Origin: an uncultured Lachnospiraceae bacterium
GTDB taxonomy: Bacteria; Bacillota; Clostridia; Lachnospirales; Lachnospiraceae
DNA length: 64,000 nt
Assembly (NCBI GenBank): GCA_902786515.1
Contig: CADADA010000009.1
Location: 1 to 64,000 of the forward strand
Direction of reading: 5' to 3'
Position numbers and translations under genes: made by a program. Of this stretch, positions 18,594 to 27,700 are shown one piece after another (position 1 is the first letter of the stretch; every line of letters begins with the position of its first letter). Under the pieces are notes generated by a model. It searched no databases. It worked only from the letters and a program-made list of their open reading frames with translations, and had not been told where the DNA came from.

Positions 18594-19955
18594 TTAATTT
18601 CTTACAGGACATATATTTATATCCAGACGGAATAAATTATCCGTGGCAGAATATAAAGCAAATCCATTTAGTTTCTCACAATATTGATAAATGCTATTCA
18701 TACCAACTCCATGAATAGCGTTAGATGAATCTGATTTCGTGGAAACAGGAAGTCCGGAAATCCTTTTGTATATAGTACCTGAAAATGGATTTGTAATTGT
18801 TAGCAGCAATTGTTTGTGCCTTCTCATCATCGATATATCAATAACCGGATTGGAATCTTCAAATTTCAAACATGCCTCGAAGGCATTTTCCAAAGCATTG
18901 GAAATGATAACGGATAATAATGCGATATCATCTTTTTTCATTCCCTTTACGATATTCAGCTCAGATTTAACATTCAATGTAATACTTTCACGGGTGCATT
19001 TTCCGTTATAGACATTTAACACCGAATTTAAAAGAGAATTGTCACAATACCGTTTTGGTGTGATAGAAATATCTTTCTTGAAGTACGTGTTCAACAGTTG
19101 TTTTGCCTCATCCCATTTCTTTTCTTCCATCAGCGAATTTACCATTCTAAGATAATGCTTCTTATCATGCTCTACAATTTTTAGAGCCTCAATTTGAGAA
19201 TAAAAATGATCCTGCTGCTCTTCAATCATGGTAAGATGATACTTTAAATCCTGCTCTTCCTCTTTGAGATAATGGAGATTGTGATTTCTTATAATAATAA
19301 TTACAGAAAAAATATACATCACAAAAGTGGTAAGAATAAATAAAATGAAAAAAGGCAGCTCCTCCTTATAAACATAGCTTAAATATGGAATACACACTTT
19401 ATGCATTTTGTCATAATCTCTTGCCGGGTTAATATTATACGAGATAGCCATTAATTCATAGGTAGCAGGAAAAATAAAAAGATATCTTAGACTGTCAAAC
19501 CCGCAATGTCTAAGAGATGAAAAGTATTTTTTTAAAATTGTTCTACAAACATAAAACAGACAAAGCACAAATAAGATATGTAAAATAAATTTGCCGATGT
19601 GAAACGGTAAGGGCAAAATTAACGCAATTAGTGATGTAAAAACACTGATTACAGAGCCAAGCAAACTGATAAACAAAAAGATAAAAATAGTCAGAGCCTC
19701 AGCACCGCCTGCCAGAATAAGCAGACAGATTAGATTTGGAAATGCCGTAGTTATTAGTGAATAATCATATATTGAACGTGAATCACACAAATTATTATGC
19801 AACAATACAAATTCAGACGTAATAGTAAAAAGTATAAATAACGTCATAATCAGTGTAGATATAAAATGACTATATCTGTGATTTATAAGTAAATACATAC
19901 AAACATAGATAATCGATAATGTTATAAATGATTCTGCTAAATATATATAATTCAT
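18594..19955 (-). CDS. GHKL-type sensor histidine kinase
   Basis: Six or so membrane segments fill about residues 1-220, then a coiled coil (NLHYLKEEEQDLKYHLTMIEEQQ), the phospho-acceptor region EHDKKHYLRMV, an N-box SNALENAFEAC and the G-box HGVGMNSI. GAGG lies 6 bases before the ATG at 19955, which is therefore preferred to a start 33 bases upstream. This is the AgrC-like class that pairs with LytTR regulators, and its partner follows directly. A LytTR-like repeat pair in the upstream intergenic region (19999-20029) suggests autoregulation or control of the divergent gene. Confidence 0.9.
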   Translation of the reverse strand: MNYIYLAESFITLSIIYVCMYLLINHRYSHFISTLIMTLFILFTITSEFVLLHNNLCDSRSIYDYSLITTAFPNLICLLILAGGAEALTIFIFLFISLLGSVISVFTSLIALILPLPFHIGKFILHILFVLCLFYVCRTILKKYFSSLRHCGFDSLRYLFIFPATYELMAISYNINPARDYDKMHKVCIPYLSYVYKEELPFFILFILTTFVMYIFSVIIIIRNHNLHYLKEEEQDLKYHLTMIEEQQDHFYSQIEALKIVEHDKKHYLRMVNSLMEEKKWDEAKQLLNTYFKKDISITPKRYCDNSLLNSVLNVYNGKCTRESITLNVKSELNIVKGMKKDDIALLSVIISNALENAFEACLKFEDSNPVIDISMMRRHKQLLLTITNPFSGTIYKRISGLPVSTKSDSSNAIHGVGMNSIYQYCEKLNGFALYSATDNLFRLDINICPVRN

Positions 19956-19998
19956 TATGTACCTCGTATACGTGTAGTATTGCATCAATTATATAAGA

Positions 19999-20029
19999 TG
20001 CAAACGTAATTATAATACTGCAAAACGTA
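19999..20029 (-). promoter_or_regulatory. Candidate LytTR operator between divergent transcripts
   Basis: On the minus strand TACGTTTTG and TACGTTTGC start 21 bp apart (plus positions 20029 and 20008). Each matches 8 of 9 positions of the LytTR consensus, with the classical 12-bp gap. I could not place a convincing -35/-10 pair for the kinase operon beside it. Confidence 0.4.
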
Positions 20030-20175
20030 TAAATCAAGGGAAAAAATATATATGAATATAATAATATTTGAAATAAAAGTATACAATTTTATGGTATGAT
20101 TATCATAATGTTGTAGCCTAAAGTGGTAAAATGTTATATAATCATTTCATATGCTTACAGAAAAGAGGTAGAAAA

Positions 20176-21825
20176 ATGTCAAAAAAAGAAAAACGAATTA
20201 AAGCCGGCAAAAAAAGTGTTGTCATATCATTGTTGATAACGGCAATAGTATTTGCAATCTGGTACTATTTATTTTTCCCGGCAATGTCGCTGATTTCAGC
20301 AAAATTCTGGGTGGTTCCTATCGGTGTATCATTAGTATATGTTACCTTGTACCTGTTATTCAGGAGTACTATAGATAAGGTTGTTATGGTAGATAACAAG
20401 GCATGGAAGAGTATATCTTTTAGAATATCAATGGCAGTAGTTGCAGTTTCGTTTGTCGTGCTTATCATAGGCGGGTTAATCAGTTCGCCAATGTTTAGAA
20501 GCGGAACATATTCAGAAGTAATGAAAGTTAATGAATCAGATTTTGTAAGCGAGATTCCGGAATCGGAAAATGTAGCTGACATAGCACTTATGGATACCGA
20601 ATCAGCTAAGATTATAGGTAAAAGAGCTATGGGAGAACTGACAGACCTTGTCTCACAGTTCGAGGTATCGGAAAAATACAGTCAGATAGATTACAATGGA
20701 AAACCAATGAAGGTCGCTCCGCTTGAATATGCCGGCTTTTTTAAATGGATGAATAACAACAGCGAAGGTATTCCGGGATATATACTTGTTGATCCTATTG
20801 ATAATACTGCAAAATACGTTGAGACCACAAAGCCGATAAAGTATTCTCCGAGTTCATTCTTTGGAAAAAATCTTTACAGACATCTTCAGATGCAATATCC
20901 GACAAAGCTGTTTGGAGATTCTTATTTTGAGATAGACAATGATGGACTTCCGTATTGGATTTGTCCGGTACTGTGCCATGAGGCAGGACCTTTCGGTGCT
21001 GAAAATGTAAAAGGATGTGTCATAATGAACGCATCAAATGGTGAGTGTGAATATTATGAAATTGGTGATATTCCGAACTGGGTTGATATAGTATACAATG
21101 GAGACCTCATTCAAAAACAATACAACTGGTATGGAAATTTGAGCGGTGGATTCATAAATTCTGTTATAGGAAATAAAGGATGTAAAGTCACTACAGACGA
21201 CTACGGATATAAGGTTATGGATGGAGATGTCTGGATATACACGGGAGTAACATCTGTAAATGGTGATGAGTCCAACATAGGTTTTATACTTGTCAATTCA
21301 AGAACCGGTGAGTGTAAATATTTTAACATGTCAGGAGCTGAGGAACATTCAGCCATGGCTGCAGCTGAGGGTGAGGTACAGAATCTGGGATACAAGGCCT
21401 CATTTCCGTCACTGATTAATATTTCAGGCGAGCCGACATATATCATGGTTTTGAAGGACAACGGAGGACTTGTAAAACAGTATGCCATGGTAAATGTACG
21501 TAAATACAATGTGGTTGCCACTGCAACAATACAGAAGGAAGCACTGAAAACATATAAAAAGCTGCTTGGTGCCAACGGATTAATCAGTAAGGGTGAAATA
21601 GAATCAGAGCTTAAGAGTGAATTAATAACAGTAAGTAAAATAAGATTTATTCAGGTAGATGATGAAACGGTTGTATATATCACATCGGAAAAAGGAGACG
21701 TATACAAACAAAACTTCAGTGATAATGAGGAGCTGGTAACGATATCTGAAAATGACAAAATAACAGTGTATTATGATGAGAAAACAGATATTACAATGAT
21801 TAATTCATTTAAAAAAGAATCGTAA
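20176..21825 (+). CDS. Unrecognised membrane-anchored protein with large extracytoplasmic domain
   Basis: The ATG at 20176 follows GAGG with good spacing. The product begins KKEKRIKAGKKS, then shows about three hydrophobic segments (residues about 13-35, 43-60 and 85-110), then about 430 mostly polar residues. Two related motifs recur, GYILVDPIDNTAKYVE and GFILVNSRTGECKYFN, with a third, GCVIMNASNGECEYYE. They read like repeats of a PepSY-like or sensor fold and point to an internally repeated outer domain. I do not recognise the family. It is divergent from a GHKL/LytTR operon and is a candidate target or signal partner of it. Confidence 0.7.
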   Translation: MSKKEKRIKAGKKSVVISLLITAIVFAIWYYLFFPAMSLISAKFWVVPIGVSLVYVTLYLLFRSTIDKVVMVDNKAWKSISFRISMAVVAVSFVVLIIGGLISSPMFRSGTYSEVMKVNESDFVSEIPESENVADIALMDTESAKIIGKRAMGELTDLVSQFEVSEKYSQIDYNGKPMKVAPLEYAGFFKWMNNNSEGIPGYILVDPIDNTAKYVETTKPIKYSPSSFFGKNLYRHLQMQYPTKLFGDSYFEIDNDGLPYWICPVLCHEAGPFGAENVKGCVIMNASNGECEYYEIGDIPNWVDIVYNGDLIQKQYNWYGNLSGGFINSVIGNKGCKVTTDDYGYKVMDGDVWIYTGVTSVNGDESNIGFILVNSRTGECKYFNMSGAEEHSAMAAAEGEVQNLGYKASFPSLINISGEPTYIMVLKDNGGLVKQYAMVNVRKYNVVATATIQKEALKTYKKLLGANGLISKGEIESELKSELITVSKIRFIQVDDETVVYITSEKGDVYKQNFSDNEELVTISENDKITVYYDEKTDITMINSFKKES

Positions 21826-21832
21826 TTATAAT

Positions 21833-21874
21833 TGTCTGCTGTCAGTAGTAATCTGACAGCAGACATTATTTTTT
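21833..21874. terminator. Bidirectional terminator
   Basis: TGTCTGCTGTCAG and CTGACAGCAGACA are perfect 13-bp arms around a 7-base loop, followed by TTATTTTTT. It lies between convergent genes. Confidence 0.9.
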
Positions 21875-22973
21875 AGAAATTATATTGTTCAAGACCACAT
21901 TCTTCACGTAATGCGATTAGTTCTTTCATGAGATCTTTTCCAACGGGAACTCCTTTGTCCTTTCTGTCAAGCCATGCCATATACTCTTTTTCGCCGGCAG
22001 TATATATCCTTGTTTCGCCGTCTGCCTTTTTAGAATTACGGAGACTTCTTAAGATTTCGCCGGCAGTTTTCTTAAATGTTTCAAGTCCCATAAAGAATTC
22101 CGGATTAATCACAAAGAAGAAATGTCCAAGGTGGTACATGGAAGGATTTCCATTTTCATCTACACCGCTTAATGCTTTCAGGAAAGGACCTCCACAAAGG
22201 GCAGAAGACAAAATCTCGACGACGGTGGTAAATCCGTATCCTTTATAACCTGCCGTATCTTCTCCGGGACCCCCGAGAGGAAGAAGCGCAGCATTTCCGG
22301 CTCTCATTTCTTTTAAAATAGTGGCTGCATCGGTCATTGTCTTTCCTTTGGCATCAACAACACATCCTTCAGGTACGGGATGATTCATTCTCTCATAAAA
22401 TTCAATTTTTCCGTTTTGAATAATGCAGGTAGCACAATCGAGATTGAATGGGAAATCTTCATCCGTAGGCATTGTAAAAGTTAAAGGGTTTGTTCCCATC
22501 ATAGGTTCCACACCGAAAGTAGGTGCAACGGACGGCCTTGCATTGGTTCCGGTAATACCAATCAGTCCTTCTTTTGCAGCCATGGTAGTCCAGTAGCCGG
22601 CGATTCCGTAGTGGGTGGAATTGAATATGCTGCCACCTGCCATACCGTAATTTTTAGCTTTTTCAATCAAGAGCTTCATCATCCGGTGGCTTGCAACCAT
22701 TCCCATGCCATCGTTTGCATTCATTACAATCGTGGTAGGAGTTTCTTTGACAATCTCTGTTTTCGTTACAGGAAGAAGTGTTTTTTTCTTGATTCTGTCA
22801 AGATAGATTGGTTTAAATCTGTTCAGACCATGGCTTTCAATACCTCTTCGGTCACTTTCAAGAAGGACGTCTGTACATATAAGTGCATCCTCACGCGGTA
22901 CACCGTATTTGACAAATACATCCACCATAAAATCATGTATCACGTTCCATTCAATGTAAACTCTGTTCTCCAT
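21873..22973 (-). CDS. Ldh2/malate dehydrogenase-family NAD(P)-dependent oxidoreductase (PF02615)
   Basis: 366 residues, the normal length of the family that includes malate, ureidoglycolate and 2,3-diketogulonate dehydrogenases. Visible signatures are ESDRRGIESHGLNRF near the N-terminus, the catalytic-His segment FNSTHYGIAGYW, the nucleotide-binding NARPSVAPTFG and GTNPLTF, and GYKGYG near the C-terminus. This enzyme reduces or oxidises a 2-keto/2-hydroxy acid; which one cannot be told from sequence. The start is supported by AGG upstream. It stands alone and converges on the membrane-protein gene. Confidence 0.85.
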   Translation of the reverse strand: MENRVYIEWNVIHDFMVDVFVKYGVPREDALICTDVLLESDRRGIESHGLNRFKPIYLDRIKKKTLLPVTKTEIVKETPTTIVMNANDGMGMVASHRMMKLLIEKAKNYGMAGGSIFNSTHYGIAGYWTTMAAKEGLIGITGTNARPSVAPTFGVEPMMGTNPLTFTMPTDEDFPFNLDCATCIIQNGKIEFYERMNHPVPEGCVVDAKGKTMTDAATILKEMRAGNAALLPLGGPGEDTAGYKGYGFTTVVEILSSALCGGPFLKALSGVDENGNPSMYHLGHFFFVINPEFFMGLETFKKTAGEILRSLRNSKKADGETRIYTAGEKEYMAWLDRKDKGVPVGKDLMKELIALREECGLEQYNF

Positions 22974-23138
22974 ATAAAAAACCTCCCGAAATGTTATATG
23001 TAATAATTTTATCGTATAACAGATAGTATTAAAAAGTCAATTATATTACAAAGAATTTTCAAATTTATTTGGCTATGCTATAATAGTGTATTATGATATT
23101 AAAAACTGTTTGACAGCAAGAACTGAGGAGGAATCTAT

Positions 23139-24581
23139 ATGTACAATCCAAAATCCATGAAAGCCGAAGAATTTATTCATCATGGGGAGATATTAGAGAC
23201 TCTTGAATATGCAGAGGCGAACAAAGATAATGAGAAATTAATCGATGAAATATTGGAAAAAGCCAGACCCAGAAAAATTGATACCGGATGTGTATGTAAT
23301 GGGCTGACACATAGAGAGGCTGCCGTGCTGCTTGCATGTGAACTTCCGGACAAGATTGAAAAAATGTATAAAATTGCAGAGGAAATCAAGCTTGCTTTTT
23401 ATGGAAACAGAATAGTAATGTTTGCACCGTTGTATTTATCAAATTATTGTGTGAACAGTTGTCTGTATTGTCCGTATCATACGAAAAATCATACTATTCC
23501 AAGAAAAAAACTTACGCAGGAAGAGGTAAGAAATGAAGTAATTGCACTTCAGGACATGGGACATAAGAGACTTGCGCTTGAGGCAGGGGAGGATCCCGTC
23601 AACAATCCGATTGAATATATTCTTGATTGCATCAACACGGTTTATAGTGTTCATCATAAAAACGGGGATATACGTCGTGTTAATGTGAATATTGCAGCAA
23701 CAACGGTGGATAATTATAGAAAATTAAAGGAAGCAGGCATAGGAACCTATATCCTTTTTCAGGAAACCTATCATAAAGAGAGCTATGAGAGACTGCATCC
23801 GTCCGGCCCAAAGCATGATTATGCGTATCATACAGAGGCGATGGATAGAGCCATGGAGGCAGGAATTGATGACGTGGGAATTGGTGTATTGTTTGGATTA
23901 GAACTTTACAAATATGAATTTGTGGGTCTTATGATGCATGCAGAACATCTTGAGGCAGTGCATGGTGTGGGGCCGCATACAATCAGTGTTCCAAGAGTAA
24001 AACGGGCGGATGATATTAATCCGGATGTGTTTGATAATGGAATCAGCGATGAAACATTTACAAAAATTGCGGCATGTATTAGAATTGCCGTACCATACAC
24101 GGGAATGATTATATCGACAAGAGAGAAAGAAGCTGTGAGAAAACAAATGCTCAAGGTAGGAATTTCACAGATATCGGGAGGTTCCAGAACTTCGGTAGGA
24201 GGATACACAGAAGAAGAGAGACCACATGATACGGAGCAGTTCGACGTATCAGATCCTCGTACACTTGATGAAGTAGTAAGCTGGTTGATTGACAACGATC
24301 ACATTCCGTCATTCTGCACTGCATGTTACAGAGAAGGACGTACGGGAGACCGGTTTATGGAGCTGTGTAAGTCGGGACAGATTATTAATTGCTGCCATCC
24401 TAATGCATTAATGACACTCGCCGAATATCTTGAGGATTATGCTTCGTCTGATACGAAGCGAAAGGGCTATGAGATGATAGAGAGGGAGTTAAAAAAGATA
24501 TCTAAAGAAAAAGTAAGAGAGGCTGCAGAAAAAAATATTCAGGATATCAGATTATCTAATTGTAGGGATTTTAGATTTTAA
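23139..24581 (+). CDS. hydG: [FeFe] hydrogenase H-cluster radical SAM maturase HydG
   Basis: 480 residues with the radical-SAM cluster motif CX3CX2C (C104, C108, C111 in YCVNSCLYCPYH) and the HydG-specific C-terminal CX2CX22C (FCTACYREGRTGD...INCCHP), which holds the auxiliary cluster where the Fe(CO)(CN) synthon is built from tyrosine. Other family blocks are LALEAGEDPVNNP, YILFQETYHKESYE and ISGGSRTSVGGY. GAGGAGG precedes the ATG. HydE, HydF and the hydrogenase itself are not in the window, so this is a detached maturase gene, common in Clostridia. It implies hydrogen metabolism in the host. Confidence 0.95.
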   Translation: MYNPKSMKAEEFIHHGEILETLEYAEANKDNEKLIDEILEKARPRKIDTGCVCNGLTHREAAVLLACELPDKIEKMYKIAEEIKLAFYGNRIVMFAPLYLSNYCVNSCLYCPYHTKNHTIPRKKLTQEEVRNEVIALQDMGHKRLALEAGEDPVNNPIEYILDCINTVYSVHHKNGDIRRVNVNIAATTVDNYRKLKEAGIGTYILFQETYHKESYERLHPSGPKHDYAYHTEAMDRAMEAGIDDVGIGVLFGLELYKYEFVGLMMHAEHLEAVHGVGPHTISVPRVKRADDINPDVFDNGISDETFTKIAACIRIAVPYTGMIISTREKEAVRKQMLKVGISQISGGSRTSVGGYTEEERPHDTEQFDVSDPRTLDEVVSWLIDNDHIPSFCTACYREGRTGDRFMELCKSGQIINCCHPNALMTLAEYLEDYASSDTKRKGYEMIERELKKISKEKVREAAEKNIQDIRLSNCRDFRF

Positions 24582-24631
24582 AATGCCATGATATTATAAT
24601 GCTATAAAAATAAAAAGAACCATATGAAAAT

Positions 24632-24675
24632 AGCTGGAATTTGTTTGTATTGCAACAAATTCCAGCTGTTTTTTT
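24632..24675 (+). terminator. Terminator of hydG
   Basis: AGCTGGAATTTGTT (24632-24645) pairs with AACAAATTCCAGCT (24654-24667), followed by GTTTTTTT. Confidence 0.95.
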
Positions 24676-24777
24676 GTTAGTTTTTTTGTGGATAATTTGT
24701 GGAAAATTCATTATAATATGTTAAAATAATAACTGTATTGGTTATAATAATATTAAAACAAGTGGAGGATAAAATGT

Positions 24778-27700
24778 ATGAAAAAAACTTTTTTAATAAT
24801 GCTGATAGTTACTTTTGTATCATTGTTAAGTACAGATGCATTTGCTGATTATAGTAGGGTTGATATTCAAAAAGAGAATATTCCGCTATCATCAATGTCT
24901 GTTTTTAAGGAGTATGACTATACTTTCTTAAAAACATTTAAATATGGAACAACATATGAGGGAGAAGTCCATGCTGAGTTTCTTACTGCGGATAAGGTTT
25001 TAAAGGGAGAAGACCCGAGACTTATTGAAAATGCGATTGTCAGAACAAAGGGATTCCATGTTGTCGGTGACGGCGGTGCCGGTGTATACCGTATTACAAA
25101 GGATCAAAAGTCAGGAAGCATAAAGATGGATAGTGGCTTATACGCAACTTTGATTCCGGATACGACCATGATTGAAGGAAAAAAATGGGCTATTGTTTCA
25201 TCTAAACAGTTAGGAACATATGGTAACGGCGAAAAAGGTGAAAGTGATTTATTAAATGCAACATTTGCAACAGCATCGTTTGCTACGGATGCAGAAGATA
25301 TATTTAGAGGAATTGCGTATATTCCTGCCGGAGAGTACAAGGCAACGGGTCATGTAGAATTTACATCTCATGATATAAATATTGTTGGTGAGGGTGATGA
25401 CACTATAATATTTACAGACAATGATTATACGGTATGGTATGAATTCTTCATGTTTGGCTGGGGAGCTAAAAATCTTTATATCGCTGATATGAGAGTTGAA
25501 GCGCGTGAAGTTGATATGAGTAAATATTACAGACAGGTGGTATTGATTGACAGTGAGAACTGTTATTTTTATCATTTTAACATGAATATTCCACAGGAAG
25601 CTTTTTCGAAGGATTACTATGTGGATAAGCAATACACTAATTTCACATTTTACACGGGAAATAAAGATTGCACTCTCGATAACTGTACCATGGAACTTAT
25701 GTGTGGTACATACAGAGGAGCGAATCTTGGAATACTCGATTTCTGGAAACGTGGAGAAGAAAATATTACGGTTATGAACTGTACTCTTCATGATGATGCA
25801 AGGGACGAGCAGGTTGGTATTTTCTCATTGCATATGGCCGAGGAGTCATTTATACGTAACGTCAACTTTATCAATAACGATATGTATTCATATCAGCCGC
25901 TTGATGAGAGTGCGGCAGGCGGCCACAGGACAATGTGCTTTACCGTAGCATATAATGATTCGCTTAACGTAGAGAATATCAGAATTGCAGGTAACCATTT
26001 CAGAGGAATGGTTGATTCACAGTTTTTTACATTCGGAAACGTTAAAAAATGTGTAATAGAAAATAATACAATAGAAGAAAATTGTACTCAGAATCACGGT
26101 GCTTCAGTATTCTTATCTTCAATAGGAGATCAGGAAGACCTGCAGGTAAGAAATAATGAAATTTATATGTATGGAAATGGCAAGGCAAACATAATGTCCG
26201 GAAAAGGAATATTTGATAACAATAAGGTTGTGCTTGCAGGTTCGCTTAATTCTATTGGATATAATAACTGTAAGGTTACAAATAACAAAATTACGGCACT
26301 TGCCAGAATTGGAGGTCTTGTAAGCTGTGCTCCGGTATGTAATAATAATACTTTGATTGCGTATACGAATATTTCAGACTATTTAGGTCTTTTAACCGGT
26401 TCAAAGGAGAATGCTATTCCTAAATTTGAATTTAATAATAATAAAATATATTATTACAGAAGTTCAAAATATAATTCCGGTGCCTGGGGAGCGTTGATAA
26501 AACTTCAGGGATATTATGCAGATGATTTTGAAATAACAGGAAATACATATGTTGTTCCTAATCAGTTTCTCTATGACGGAGACTCAAGAATTGCAAAATA
26601 CAGAGGTTTATTCTATTTAAGAGATGCCTCATTTGATACTTGTACAATTAAGGATAATGTTTTACAGGGTGTATGTCCTTATGTGGCTTATGGAACTAAG
26701 GAAGAAATAAGAAATAAGATTCCCAAAGAAGAATTTGAAAAGAATAATACTATATCTGAATATACTTATGATGCAGAAAAATCACCGTGTACGAATATAG
26801 ATATTATGCAAAACGGTGAGATTGTAAGACATATTTACACAACGGACAGCACAGTAAAACTTACAACAAATGAGGGTGATGATGTAGAATGGATTCCATC
26901 TTTGGAATGTATGGCATCTGTAGATAAAGGGCTTGTTACACGTAAAATGTATGGTGATGTTACAATATTTGCAACTACAAAAAATGGCGATATTGCGACT
27001 ATAGAGACTGAAGAAGGCACTAAGACTGATACTACAAAACATATGTATGCACAATGTGTAATTCATTTTGATGAAGCAAAGGCTACTGATATTGAGCTTG
27101 AAAGTGATGAGATTACATTACAGCCGGGAAAGAAAAACAGAGTTGTGTATTCTGTATTGCCTGTAGACAAAGTTACACAAAAAGTTACCTGGGAGACTTC
27201 AGATGAAAGTATAGCTACAGTTACAAGCACCGGAATAATACAGGGTGTAGCTCCTGGAACATGTACTGTAACATGTACATCAGATGCGGGAAGTAACCTT
27301 AAGAAAGAAATAAAGGTTACTGTTAATGAACTTACAGTTAAACAAATGTATATGAATAAATCATATCTGGATAGTTTGAAGATTGGAGATACGTACCAGT
27401 TAAAAGTAGTCGGATATTCACCTTCTGAAGCTGCAAATCAGGGTGTCAGCCGTTGGGAAAGCAGAAATACTGAGATTGCCACAGTTGATGAGAACGGTTT
27501 AGTGACAATAGTCGGACAGGGAGCAGTTGATGTAAGAGCATACTCTATGGATGAGTATTGCTACACAAGCTGCAGGTTTGTAATAACACCGGCTAAACTT
27601 ACCGGAATTACGGAAACACACACAGATAAATCAATTACCCTTTCATGGGATGCTGCTAAGAATCTGACCGGTATACATATTTATCAATATAAAGATTCAG

